A stretch of 64,000 nt of DNA from the NCBI RefSeq assembly GCF_045277565.1, contig NZ_CP123584.1:2604001-2668000 (forward strand), written 5' to 3'. The position numbers were made by a program, and so were the translations under genes. Source of the DNA: Aliisedimentitalea scapharcae (GTDB taxonomy: Bacteria; Pseudomonadota; Alphaproteobacteria; Rhodobacterales; Rhodobacteraceae). Position 1 is the stretch's first letter, and the number at the start of each line of letters is the position of its first letter. The notes under the pieces were generated by a model. That model had not been told where the DNA came from. It made no database searches and was given only the letters and a program-made list of their open reading frames with translations. Shown here in pieces: positions 44,736 through 53,758 of this stretch.

Positions 44736-46007
44736 TCAGAGGCTTTGGAATTGAGCCTTTTGCTTTTCCGTCCACAAAACCGTAATCCTGAAACCGGTTT
44801 CGGTTTGTTCCTCAGCCTGAACAATATCCTGTTGAAACAACCAGGCGCGTTGCTTGCCATCAACAAAATTCAGCTCCAGTTCGGCTTCGTGCCGACTGCC
44901 TTGCAGGACCTCGGAGATTTCAGCCAGAAGATCCTCCAGCCCCTCACCCGTCAATGCCGAAATGGCGTGCAACCCGTCTTCGCGTTCAGCGCGAGATCGA
45001 CGCGCATCGGCCTGATCTTCCGGCAATTGGTCCAGCTTGTTCCACACTTCGATCTGAGGGCGGCTGTCATCGACGCCCAACGACGACAGAATTGTCTCGA
45101 CATCTTTGGCCTGCGCGTCGGATTCTTCATGCGAAATATCGCGCACATGAAGAATCAGATCTGCTGCCAAAACCTCCTCGAGCGTGGCGCGAAAGGCCGC
45201 GACCAATTCGGTTGGCAGGTCCGAAATGAACCCCACCGTGTCGGACATGATGACTTCAAATCCTTCGGGCAGCTGCACCCGGCGCATGGTCGGGTCCAAG
45301 GTGGCAAACAACATGTCCTTGGCCATCACATCGGCCCCGGTCAATCGATTGAACAGCGTCGATTTTCCGGCGTTGGTATAGCCGACCAATGCCACAATCG
45401 GATAGGGCACTTTGGCCCGGGCGGCACGGTGAAGGGTCCGGGTCTTGATCACCTTGGCCAATTGACGGCGCAGGTTGATCAACTGGTCATCAATGGCTCG
45501 GCGGTCCGCTTCGATCTGGGTTTCACCAGGACCACCGACAAAGCCCAAACCGCCTCGTTGGCGTTCCAGGTGGGTCCAGGCACGCACAAGGCGGGTCCGC
45601 TGATAAGACAGCGCTGCCATCTCCACCTGCAACACACCTTCGCGGGTGCGGGCACGATCCGAAAAAATCTCAAGGATCAAACCGGTTCGGTCCAGGATCT
45701 TGACCTTCCAGGCTTTTTCCAGATTGCGCTGTTGCACAGGGGTCACCGGCCCATCAATCAGGACCAGTTCGACCTCATTGTCGTGGAACAGCTCTTTGAG
45801 CTCTTCGATCTTGCCGGATCCAAACAGCCAACCCGGATGGGCGCGCGGCAAGCGCACGACCTTGGATCCGACCACATCGAGATCTGGCAACGCAGCGGCC
45901 AGTGCCACGCCCTCATGGATCGCGGCTTCGGCATCTCGGCGATGCTGTTCATTGCGGATATCCGGATACAGCACCCAGGCCCGGGTGCGCACCCTATCAT
46001 GCTCCAT
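44736..46007 (-). CDS. hflX: GTPase HflX
   Basis: 423-aa ribosome-associated GTPase that splits stalled or heat-damaged 70S ribosomes. The N-terminal HflX domain has LFGSGKIEELKELF and LVLIDGPVTPVQQRNLEK. The linker GGLGFVGGPGETQIEADRR is followed by the G domain with GYTNAGKSTLFN (G1), DTVGF (G3) and NKLD (G4). ATG 46007 overlaps the hfq TGA (TGATG); a preceding TTG is the alternative. Co-transcribed with hfq, as in many proteobacteria. Confidence 0.96.
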   Translation of the reverse strand: MEHDRVRTRAWVLYPDIRNEQHRRDAEAAIHEGVALAAALPDLDVVGSKVVRLPRAHPGWLFGSGKIEELKELFHDNEVELVLIDGPVTPVQQRNLEKAWKVKILDRTGLILEIFSDRARTREGVLQVEMAALSYQRTRLVRAWTHLERQRGGLGFVGGPGETQIEADRRAIDDQLINLRRQLAKVIKTRTLHRAARAKVPYPIVALVGYTNAGKSTLFNRLTGADVMAKDMLFATLDPTMRRVQLPEGFEVIMSDTVGFISDLPTELVAAFRATLEEVLAADLILHVRDISHEESDAQAKDVETILSSLGVDDSRPQIEVWNKLDQLPEDQADARRSRAEREDGLHAISALTGEGLEDLLAEISEVLQGSRHEAELELNFVDGKQRAWLFQQDIVQAEEQTETGFRITVLWTEKQKAQFQSL

Positions 46008-46246
46008 CAAGAGGCGTCTTCACCATCATAAAGGTTGATCGGCTGCGCAGGCATGATGGTCGAAATCGCGTGTTTGTACACCAACTGCGACTGTCCGTCA
46101 CGGCGCAGCAATACGCAGAAATTGTCGAACCAGGTGATCACACCCTGCAGTTTGACACCATTGATCAGGAAAATCGTGACCGGGACCTTGGTTTTTCTAA
46201 CGTGATTCAGGAAGGCATCCTGAAGATTCTGTCTGTCCGAAGCCAT
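46007..46246 (-). CDS. hfq: RNA chaperone Hfq
   Basis: 79 aa, the short alphaproteobacterial form. Sm1 (LQDAFLNHVRKTKVPVTIFL, NGVKLQGVI) and Sm2 (YKHAISTIMP) motifs are intact; the C-terminal tail is only about ten residues. It forms a hexamer that pairs small RNAs with mRNAs and would be the expected partner of any trans-acting RNA, such as the candidate at 22218. The 137 bases before it separate it from trkH and may hold its own promoter. Confidence 0.97.
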   Translation of the reverse strand: MASDRQNLQDAFLNHVRKTKVPVTIFLINGVKLQGVITWFDNFCVLLRRDGQSQLVYKHAISTIMPAQPINLYDGEDAS

Positions 46247-46383
46247 ATTTTGTTATCTCGCCTTTGTTCTTGCAACGCGCTGCGGAACTCCGCGCCCCTC
46301 TGAACGATGAGTATGAAGCGTGATTTCAAGAGTTTCCAGCCGAAAAATAACATTTCCAACATGGATCATAAACAAACTGCGCA

Positions 46384-47919
46384 TCACCCGCGCCACAGGT
46401 TCGGTGTGATCAACGCGATCAATGCCAGGGTTTCCAACCGTCCCAACACCATGGCAAAACACAAAACCACCTTGGACGCGACCGGAAGCGACGACAGATG
46501 AATCGGGGTTTCCGCCGCCGTTGTCACCAAAGGACCCGTGGTCGACAGTGCTGCGATCGACAGGACCAGCGCCTCTTCGAATCCTGACCCCAACGCAGCA
46601 AGGACGATGCTGATCACGGCCAATGACACGGCAAACAGCATAAAGAACACCCAGGCCACAAACGCGCCGTCGCGCTGGATTCGGCGGCTCCCCGCCCCAT
46701 CACCGCTGACAGAAGACGGGTGCACCAGTCGTTCCATTTCGCGCAGTCCGTTCAAATACAGCGCATAGACGCGCAGCAATTTGACGCCTCCAGCCGTGGT
46801 CGCGACGCCGCCGCCAATCACAGATAGGCCCAACAGGATCATGCCCGGTGTTCCCAGACCGGACCATTGCTGAGCCTGGTTCCAATCAGCGCTTTCGAAC
46901 CCGGTGGTCGACAGGAACGACATGATCGTAAACATGGCACCCCAAAAGGCGCGAAACGCCTGGGCGCTGTCTTCGTTGGCGTTGACATCATAGGCGGCCA
47001 ACCAATGTCGCAGAAACAGCGCAATCGGCAGCCCCAACACCAGAATCAAACCAATCCTGAACTCGGGATCCTTGTCCAAACGCCCACCGCCCACAGTCAC
47101 CGTGTCATTGGAAAAGGTCAGTCGCGACAGGGCAAAGAACATGAACAGGAACACGACGGCCTCGCCGCCAAAGCCGGAGGCCGAGTTCTGCAAACCACCG
47201 ATCGGGGAAATCCCGGAGGTGGCCATCACCGACATTGCGTGACACAGCCCCACTAACGACGTGTCCCCGCCCACCACCAGCAGGACCCAGATCGCGACCG
47301 TCAACCCGGCATAAATGGGCCCCAACGTGCGCGTCACCCGGAACAGCAACCGGCGCGGGCTTGCCCGTTCCATCTGAACGGGAGCGGCGGTGGCCCGGCC
47401 CGGTTCACCGCGCGCCGTTACTTCGAATCCCCCCAGCGACAAAGGGGCCAGAATGGCCGAGGCCGCCACCCACATCAGAAATCCACCCAGCCAGCCAACC
47501 ATCGCCCGCCACAGATGCAGCGGTGCCTGCAATCGGCCGGGGTCTTCGAACACATTCGCCCCTGTGGTGGTCACCGCGCTGACCATATCGAAATAGGCAT
47601 TCAGAAAGCTGGTATTCTTCAACGCGTCATGCAGCGGAATCGCCAGAAACAACGGCAGCACGGAAAAGGTGGCAAGCAAAGTCAGCAACTGGCCCAGCAG
47701 ACCATATTTTGGCGTCCGGTTCCCCATCGCCAAAGCAATCAGCGTGACACAGATCAGACCGATGATTCCCGAGTAGAAAAAGCTTTGACCGACCCGGTGT
47801 TGATCCAGAACCAGCGCATAGCTGGCCGGGATCCACATGGACAGCGCCGAAATTCCCCAGATAACCAGAAACAGAGGCATCCGCGCCAGGACACTGATAT
47901 TTGCCTTGCCGCCCCTCAT
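46384..47919 (-). CDS. trkH: Trk potassium uptake protein TrkH
   Basis: 511-aa inner-membrane K+ translocating subunit. Four pore-loop signatures are visible: VSAVTTTGANVF, MSVMATSGISPIGG, SFLSTTGFESAD and ALSTTGPLVTTA, each containing the selectivity-filter glycine. GGGVATTAGGVKLLRV precedes the fourth repeat. Starts four bases after the trkA stop on the minus strand; the two form one unit. Confidence 0.94.
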   Translation of the reverse strand: MRGGKANISVLARMPLFLVIWGISALSMWIPASYALVLDQHRVGQSFFYSGIIGLICVTLIALAMGNRTPKYGLLGQLLTLLATFSVLPLFLAIPLHDALKNTSFLNAYFDMVSAVTTTGANVFEDPGRLQAPLHLWRAMVGWLGGFLMWVAASAILAPLSLGGFEVTARGEPGRATAAPVQMERASPRRLLFRVTRTLGPIYAGLTVAIWVLLVVGGDTSLVGLCHAMSVMATSGISPIGGLQNSASGFGGEAVVFLFMFFALSRLTFSNDTVTVGGGRLDKDPEFRIGLILVLGLPIALFLRHWLAAYDVNANEDSAQAFRAFWGAMFTIMSFLSTTGFESADWNQAQQWSGLGTPGMILLGLSVIGGGVATTAGGVKLLRVYALYLNGLREMERLVHPSSVSGDGAGSRRIQRDGAFVAWVFFMLFAVSLAVISIVLAALGSGFEEALVLSIAALSTTGPLVTTAAETPIHLSSLPVASKVVLCFAMVLGRLETLALIALITPNLWRG

Positions 47920-47923
47920 GACA

Positions 47924-49300
47924 TCAGAAAAAGTCGATCGAGACCTGCATCAGGCGTTCAACCTCAGGCACGTCCTTGGCCATGGCAAAAATTGCCACGA
48001 CATCCCCATCTTCGATCCGCAGCGACCCGGTTGGGCGCACGACCTCGTTGCCCTTGCGTACAGCCCCAACCAGAACCCCCTCGGGAAAATCAATGTCCCG
48101 CAACGCCTGTCCCGCCATGGGCGACGTCGACATGACTTCGGCCTCGATCACCTCGGCCTCGGCGTCACCCACAGAATAAACCTGACGCACCCGACCATGG
48201 CGGATGTGCCGCAGGATCGAGCTGACAGTGGTGGCGCGCGGGTTGATGTAGGCATCGATCCCCAGCGGAGTCATCAGCGGCACCAGCGTGGGATCGTTGA
48301 TCAGGGCAATGGCAAAAGGGCACCCTTCTGCCTTGGCCCGTACAGCGGCCAGCAAGTTCGTCTTGTCATCATCCGTCACGGCCAACATTGCATCGGCGCG
48401 TTCGATCCCGGCCTCGCGCAGCAGGGCGCTGTCCAGACCGTCCCCGTTCAACACGATTGTCCGCTCCAATGCCTCGGCGGCACGTTCGGCGCATTTGCGG
48501 TCACGTTCGATGACCTTGGCCCGAACCCGCCAAGTGCTTTTCTCCAGCGCGATTGCCACTTCGAGCCCGACATTGCCGCCCCCAACCAGCACCACCCGGT
48601 CCTGTCGTTTTTGCGTTTTGCCAAAAATTTCGAGCGTACGGGCCACATCATCCACATGGGTAAAAACATAACAGTCATCGCCCACAAACAGCTGGTCACC
48701 CGGTTCAGGGGCAAACAGTGTGCCTTCCCGGCGCACCCCGACCACAATTGACCGCAGAGTGGAAAACAGATCCGTCAATTGGCGCAGTGGCGTATTCACC
48801 ACCGGGCAATCTTCCTGGATCGTGATCCCCAACAATTGCGCCTGACCTTCCATGAAGGTTTCGGTGTCAAAGGCCGCCGGAGCCGACAGACGGCGCATGG
48901 CAGCGGCTGCAACTTCGCGTTCGGGGCTGATCACCACGTCGATCGGCAGATGATCGCGGCGGTACAGGTCAGAATAGATCGCTGTCAGATAGGATTGCGA
49001 CCGCAGCCGCGCGATCTTGCGCTGGATTGAAAAGACGGAATGTGCCACCTGACAGGTGACCATATTGACCTCATCCGAATGGGTGGCGGCGATGATCATA
49101 TCCGCGTCCCGCGCGCCGGCCTGATCCAGGACATCCGGGTATGAGGCAAAACCCGCGATCCCCTGCACATCCAGCGTTTCGGTGGCCCGCCGGACCAAAT
49201 CAGGATTGCTGTCCACCACGGTCACATCGTTCAATTCACCAGACAGATGACGCGCAATCTGCCAGCCAACCTGACCCGCACCGCAAATGATGACCTTCAT
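47924..49300 (-). CDS. trkA: Trk system regulatory protein TrkA
   Basis: 458-aa cytosolic NAD(H)-binding subunit gating TrkH. There are two tandem RCK modules: the first begins MKVIICGAGQVGWQIARHL, the second at about residue 232 with RVVLVGGGNVGLEVAIALE; each is followed by a TrkA-C domain (VGVRREGTLFAPEPGDQLF and VGAVRKGNEVVRPTGSLRI). Order ntrX - trkA - trkH - hfq - hflX is typical of the group, except that a lipoprotein gene on the opposite strand lies between ntrX and trkA here. Confidence 0.95.
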   Translation of the reverse strand: MKVIICGAGQVGWQIARHLSGELNDVTVVDSNPDLVRRATETLDVQGIAGFASYPDVLDQAGARDADMIIAATHSDEVNMVTCQVAHSVFSIQRKIARLRSQSYLTAIYSDLYRRDHLPIDVVISPEREVAAAAMRRLSAPAAFDTETFMEGQAQLLGITIQEDCPVVNTPLRQLTDLFSTLRSIVVGVRREGTLFAPEPGDQLFVGDDCYVFTHVDDVARTLEIFGKTQKRQDRVVLVGGGNVGLEVAIALEKSTWRVRAKVIERDRKCAERAAEALERTIVLNGDGLDSALLREAGIERADAMLAVTDDDKTNLLAAVRAKAEGCPFAIALINDPTLVPLMTPLGIDAYINPRATTVSSILRHIRHGRVRQVYSVGDAEAEVIEAEVMSTSPMAGQALRDIDFPEGVLVGAVRKGNEVVRPTGSLRIEDGDVVAIFAMAKDVPEVERLMQVSIDFF

Positions 49301-49460
49301 GTTTTCATGCCCTCTGGCCTGAAGTTCTGGCCGATCCCCGGTTTCGCAGGGTCACAGGTCCCTGCACCGGTGTCGGATTTCGCCGTTCCCTGAAATGACA
49401 GATGGGCCCGACAGGGTCAATTCAATTGTCGTGCGCCTTTGGCGATGCAATAATTGTCAA

Positions 49461-49937
49461 ATGACAAGAATCCATTTTCTTTGCGGGATGTTACCAGTTG
49501 TGCTGATGACTGCCTGTTCCCCGTTGGCCATCTACTACAAACCCGGTGTTGCAGTCCAAAAGCTGCAATCCGATACCGACGCCTGCGAGGTCAGCGCGCT
49601 GAAAGACGCCCCTGTCGCCAACCAGATCCGCCAAACACCCGCCCGCTATATCCCCGGGCGTCGGATCTGCAACGGGTTGGGTCAATGTACGTCCAGCCCC
49701 GGCTATTGGGTGCCAGGATCCTATTACACCGTGGACGTGAACAAAGGTTTGCGCCAGCGGCGAAACGACAGCTGCATGGCTGCCAAAGGATACCAACCTG
49801 TGTCGATCTCCCAATGTCCGCAACGGGTGGCCAATTCTGCCCCGCCCGGCGCGACCTCCCGTTTGCCCGATCTGACCGACACGTCCTGCGTCATCCGCAA
49901 TAACGACGGCAGTTTTCAAATCGTCGACCAGGGCTGA
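49461..49937 (+). CDS. Small putative lipoprotein, function unknown
   Basis: 158 aa from ATG 49461. The signal peptide MTRIHFLCGMLPVVLMTAC ends in a lipobox-like LMTAC, suggesting lipidation at Cys19. The mature part has several cysteines (DACEVSA, RICNGLGQCTSS, DSCMAAKGYQ, QCPQR, SCVIRN) and aromatic GYWVPGSYYTVDVN. No domain was recognised, and no clear ribosome-binding site is seen. It is transcribed opposite to its neighbours and ends 16 bases from the ntrX stop. Confidence 0.72.
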   Translation: MTRIHFLCGMLPVVLMTACSPLAIYYKPGVAVQKLQSDTDACEVSALKDAPVANQIRQTPARYIPGRRICNGLGQCTSSPGYWVPGSYYTVDVNKGLRQRRNDSCMAAKGYQPVSISQCPQRVANSAPPGATSRLPDLTDTSCVIRNNDGSFQIVDQG

Positions 49938-49953
49938 CCCTCAGCCCTGTGTC

Positions 49954-51369
49954 TCACATCTCACTGTCTGCGGTTTCTTCGTCCAGATGCGCGATCCGGG
50001 CACCGGATTTGTTCGAGGTGACAACCCCCAGAGACTTGAGCTTGCGGTGCAAGGCGCTGCGCTCCATTCCGACAAATGAAGCCGTGCGGCTGATGTTGCC
50101 GCCAAACCGGTTGATCTGAGTCAGCAGATATTCGCGTTCAAAGGCTTCGCGGGCTTCGCGCAATGGCAGGGTTGCCAACGCACCGGACAGAACCACACGC
50201 CCATCATCGGTTTTGGGTTCTTCGTCATTGGGCAACTCACGGGCTTCGATGGGTCCCGCCCCATCCCCCAGGATCAACACCCGTTCGATCAAATTCTTCA
50301 ACTGGCGTACATTTCCGGGCCAGTTCATCGTTTGCATCAGCGCCTCGGCTTCTTCGGATACTTCACGCAGCGGCAAACCCTGGTTTTCGTGGAACATCTC
50401 GATGAAGTAGGCCGCCAGCACCGGGATATCCTCGCGTCGATCGGCCAGCGACGGTACGGCAATCGGCACCACGTTCAACCGATGATACAATTCCTGACGG
50501 AAGCGATCGGCGGCGATCTCGGTTTCGAGGTTTTTGTTGGTCGACGAAATCACCCGCAAATCCACCTTGATCTTGTCGCCGCCGCCGACCCGTTGGAATT
50601 GCTGATCGACCAGGACTCTCAGGATTTTCGATTGCGTACCCAACGGCATGTCGGCCACTTCATCGAAATAGACAACGCCCCCATGGGCCTGTTCCAGCAG
50701 ACCTGGTTCGACGCCACGCTCCTGGCTTTCGCGACCAAACAGCATCTCCTCCATTCGGTCGGGTTCGACCCCGGCACAGTTCACCGTAATGAACGGTGCC
50801 CCGGCCCGGTTGGAATTGGTGTGGATGAAACGTGCGGCGATTTCCTTGCCAACACCGGCAGGGCCGCTCAACATCACACGACCGTTGGATTTGGTCACCT
50901 TTTCCAACTGGCCCTGCAGCGTCCGGAAGGCTGCGGAGGTTCCGATCATATCGGCTCCGCCCGTATCCTTGCGTTTGAGTTCGGTGTTTTCGCGGCGCAG
51001 ACGCGAGGTTTCCATGGCGCGCCTGATCACCACCATCAACTGGTCGATGTTAAAGGGCTTTTCGATGAAGTCATACGCCCCCTGTTTGATCGCAGCCACG
51101 GCGATTTCGATGTTGCCATGGCCGGAAATGATCACCACTGGCACCTCGGGGTAATCCCGTTTCACCGTTTTCAGGATGTCGATTCCATCCATCTGGCTGT
51201 CTTTGAGCCAGATATCCAGAATCAACAGCGCAGGGGGTTCCGAGGTGATTTCGGCCATGCATTCATCCGAATTCCCTGCCTTGCGCGTGGCATAGCCTTC
51301 GTCTTCCAGAATATCCGAAACCAGCTCGCGAATGTCGCGTTCGTCATCAACGACCAGAATATCACTCAT
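49954..51369 (-). CDS. ntrX: Nitrogen response regulator NtrX (lacks GAFTGA)
   Basis: 471 aa. The receiver domain has phospho-acceptor Asp52 (LLILDIWL). The AAA+ domain has Walker A GPAGVGKE and Walker B VVYFDEVADM. The Fis-type helix-turn-helix (NISRTASFVGMERSALHRKL) is at the C-terminus. Where sigma-54 activators carry GAFTGA, this protein reads FGRESQERGVEPGLLEQAHGG, about four residues shorter and without the motif. A sigma-54-independent mode is therefore likely. ATG overlaps the ntrY stop (ATGA). Partner of NtrY. Confidence 0.95.
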   Translation of the reverse strand: MSDILVVDDERDIRELVSDILEDEGYATRKAGNSDECMAEITSEPPALLILDIWLKDSQMDGIDILKTVKRDYPEVPVVIISGHGNIEIAVAAIKQGAYDFIEKPFNIDQLMVVIRRAMETSRLRRENTELKRKDTGGADMIGTSAAFRTLQGQLEKVTKSNGRVMLSGPAGVGKEIAARFIHTNSNRAGAPFITVNCAGVEPDRMEEMLFGRESQERGVEPGLLEQAHGGVVYFDEVADMPLGTQSKILRVLVDQQFQRVGGGDKIKVDLRVISSTNKNLETEIAADRFRQELYHRLNVVPIAVPSLADRREDIPVLAAYFIEMFHENQGLPLREVSEEAEALMQTMNWPGNVRQLKNLIERVLILGDGAGPIEARELPNDEEPKTDDGRVVLSGALATLPLREAREAFEREYLLTQINRFGGNISRTASFVGMERSALHRKLKSLGVVTSNKSGARIAHLDEETADSEM

Positions 51370-53648
51370 GTCAGTCCTGCCTTCACTGTATTGCTTTTGG
51401 ACATGGACGCATCGCCTGACGTCTCATGCACGGATGCGGGCAAACGGATCACGGCCATGGCGCCATAATGATCCTGCCCGCCGAACACCGGTGCATCCTG
51501 CAATTGCAGGGTGCCACCGTGTTCTTCGATGATTTTCTTGACGATTGGCAACCCCAATCCGGTGCCTTCGTCGCGGGTCGTCACGTAGGGTTCAAACAAT
51601 CTCGCCCGATCTTCGGGCAGACCGATCCCATTGTCTGCGATGGTAATTTCATACCCACCCGCATGAGGTTTCAACGCGACGTGAACCTGTGGTTCCAACT
51701 TATCCGGAGCGCCCTTTTCCTTAAGCGTTTCAATGGCCTCTCCTGCATTCTTGATCAAATTCGTCAACGCCTGACCAATCATGGTTGCGTCCAATTCCGC
51801 CAAACATGGCCCAGCGGGCAAATCGGCGTGAACGGTCAGATCCGGTTGCCCTGACTGCTGCAACACCACGGCGTCGCGCACCAAAGCGTTCAGGTCTTCT
51901 TCACGCCGTTCCGGTTCCGGCATTCGAGCAAATTTTGAAAATTCATCGACGATGCGACGCAGATCATTGGTCTGTCGCACGATCACATCCGTCATATTCT
52001 GAAGCTGATCGCTGTTCTCCTCTCCCAGCTTGGGGGCGAATTTGCGTTTGATACGCTCTGCGCTCAGCTGGATGGGGGTCAGCGGGTTCTTGATTTCATG
52101 TGCAATGCGGCGCGCCACATCTCCCCAGGCGGCCATGCGCTGTGCGCTGACCAGATCCGTCACATCATCAAAGGCAACAACATACCCTTCGAGCCGCCCG
52201 TTTTCGTTGCGTCGGGTCGACATCCGCACCAGCAGATTTTCCAACCTGCCCTGACGGGTTACCTTGATTTCATCCTGTGCCACTTCAGAGCCCGACGCTT
52301 TCAGCCCTTCGAACAAGCTTCCGAATTCCGGGACTGCAACGGCCAACGCCAGAGATTGCTCATCACCCGACCAGCCCAACAACCGTTCAGCCGATCTGTT
52401 CACAAACGTCACCCGCCCATCGGAATCGAGCCCCACCACACCGGATGTGACCGACGTAAGCACAGAGTCGAACAACCGACGGCGGCGTTCGATCTGACGG
52501 GTGTTTTCCAGCAGCGTGTCCCGCTGCCCCTTCAGCTGCAATGTCATCTGATTAAAGAAACGGCCCATCTGGGCAATCTCGTCGTCGCCCTCTTCTTCGA
52601 TCACCTGTACGTCCAGATCCCCGGCACCCACGCGTTGTGCAGCGGTCATCAGGCGTCCTACGGGGCGCGACAGACGTTCAGCAAACCACAACCCCAACCA
52701 GACCGCAGCCAGAATCAGGATGACCGCGAACCCCAGATATAAAAGGCCGAATTCAAAAACCACCCGGCCCCGTTCGCTTTCCAATTGCTGGTACAGCAGG
52801 ACAGTCTGTTTGGTGTCATCCAGAAGGCTCAGAATGTCGCCATCCACATCGCGACTGACGTATAGAAAGCGATCCACAAAGGCTTCGAGCGGCACCAGAG
52901 CCCGGAATTCGTTGTTGTCCCAGTCCTGAATGATGGTCAGCCCGTTTTCGCTGGCCTGATCCAGATGCTCGGACGACGGTTTTTCAAAATCAAACAGATA
53001 CGACTGCTCACCGCGGGCGCGGATGGATCCGGTTCCGTCGATCACATAGGCCTCGCGCAGGCCCCGCTGGATCTGACCTTGACCTTGGACCAGGGTCTGG
53101 CGCAATTCAGCGTCGCTGATCAGAAACACCCGGTTGCGGCTGTTGTCCAGAAACCGCGCCAGCGCGATCGCATCTTGGCTCAGGTCAGCGCGGTGTTCCT
53201 GTTCATAGGCTTCCGCCGCAGCCAGCGAATTGCCAACCACCTGGCGGACCCGTTCGGAAAACCACCCCTCCAGCCCGATGTTGACCGTCAGACCGGCAAA
53301 CACCGCCACCGTGACGGTCGGGATCAGCGCCAACAGCCCAAACACCCCGATCAATCGCAGGTGCAGGCGGGAACCCGCCGATTTGGCCCGGCGCGCAGCG
53401 ATCAAACGCCCTACCTGCCCCAGAACCAATGCCGCGACCACCAGCACATAGACCAGATCGGCCAACAGAATCATTCGCAGCGCCGTCGCGCGGGTCCCCA
53501 AATCAAAGGGCCCCAAAACCAGGAAGGTTGCCAACGCCAGAATAGGCCCCAAAAGCACAAGGCCCAAGGTGCCAACATTGCGGGCCCGACGGGTTCTACG
53601 CCACCGATTCAACGCAAAAAACGGTCCGGATTGTGACCGAAGTGCCAC
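51366..53648 (-). CDS. ntrY: Nitrogen regulation sensor histidine kinase NtrY
   Basis: 760-aa membrane sensor kinase. There are several N-terminal helices (about 27-48, 58-80, 97-120), a periplasmic region up to about 300, another helix at 300-322, and a HAMP segment (FAERLSRPVGRLMTAAQRVG). A PAS domain (about 390-500), then HisKA with His517 (ARRIAHEIKNPLTPIQLS), and HATPase_c with DNGIGLPEDRARLF and TGLGLPIVKKI follow. A GTG start with GAGGG upstream. Phosphorylates NtrX and may cross-talk with NtrC. The 110 bases between it and ntrC hold no gene. Confidence 0.95.
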   Translation of the reverse strand: MALRSQSGPFFALNRWRRTRRARNVGTLGLVLLGPILALATFLVLGPFDLGTRATALRMILLADLVYVLVVAALVLGQVGRLIAARRAKSAGSRLHLRLIGVFGLLALIPTVTVAVFAGLTVNIGLEGWFSERVRQVVGNSLAAAEAYEQEHRADLSQDAIALARFLDNSRNRVFLISDAELRQTLVQGQGQIQRGLREAYVIDGTGSIRARGEQSYLFDFEKPSSEHLDQASENGLTIIQDWDNNEFRALVPLEAFVDRFLYVSRDVDGDILSLLDDTKQTVLLYQQLESERGRVVFEFGLLYLGFAVILILAAVWLGLWFAERLSRPVGRLMTAAQRVGAGDLDVQVIEEEGDDEIAQMGRFFNQMTLQLKGQRDTLLENTRQIERRRRLFDSVLTSVTSGVVGLDSDGRVTFVNRSAERLLGWSGDEQSLALAVAVPEFGSLFEGLKASGSEVAQDEIKVTRQGRLENLLVRMSTRRNENGRLEGYVVAFDDVTDLVSAQRMAAWGDVARRIAHEIKNPLTPIQLSAERIKRKFAPKLGEENSDQLQNMTDVIVRQTNDLRRIVDEFSKFARMPEPERREEDLNALVRDAVVLQQSGQPDLTVHADLPAGPCLAELDATMIGQALTNLIKNAGEAIETLKEKGAPDKLEPQVHVALKPHAGGYEITIADNGIGLPEDRARLFEPYVTTRDEGTGLGLPIVKKIIEEHGGTLQLQDAPVFGGQDHYGAMAVIRLPASVHETSGDASMSKSNTVKAGLT

Positions 53649-53758
53649 GAGCTGCCCTCATCCTGATGTGGCGCCCATTGGGCGCACCGCCATATGTCGT
53701 GGTCTTTTCCAGATCAGCACGAGCACTGACACTGGTTCGCCACGGTTCTGTGGCGATA

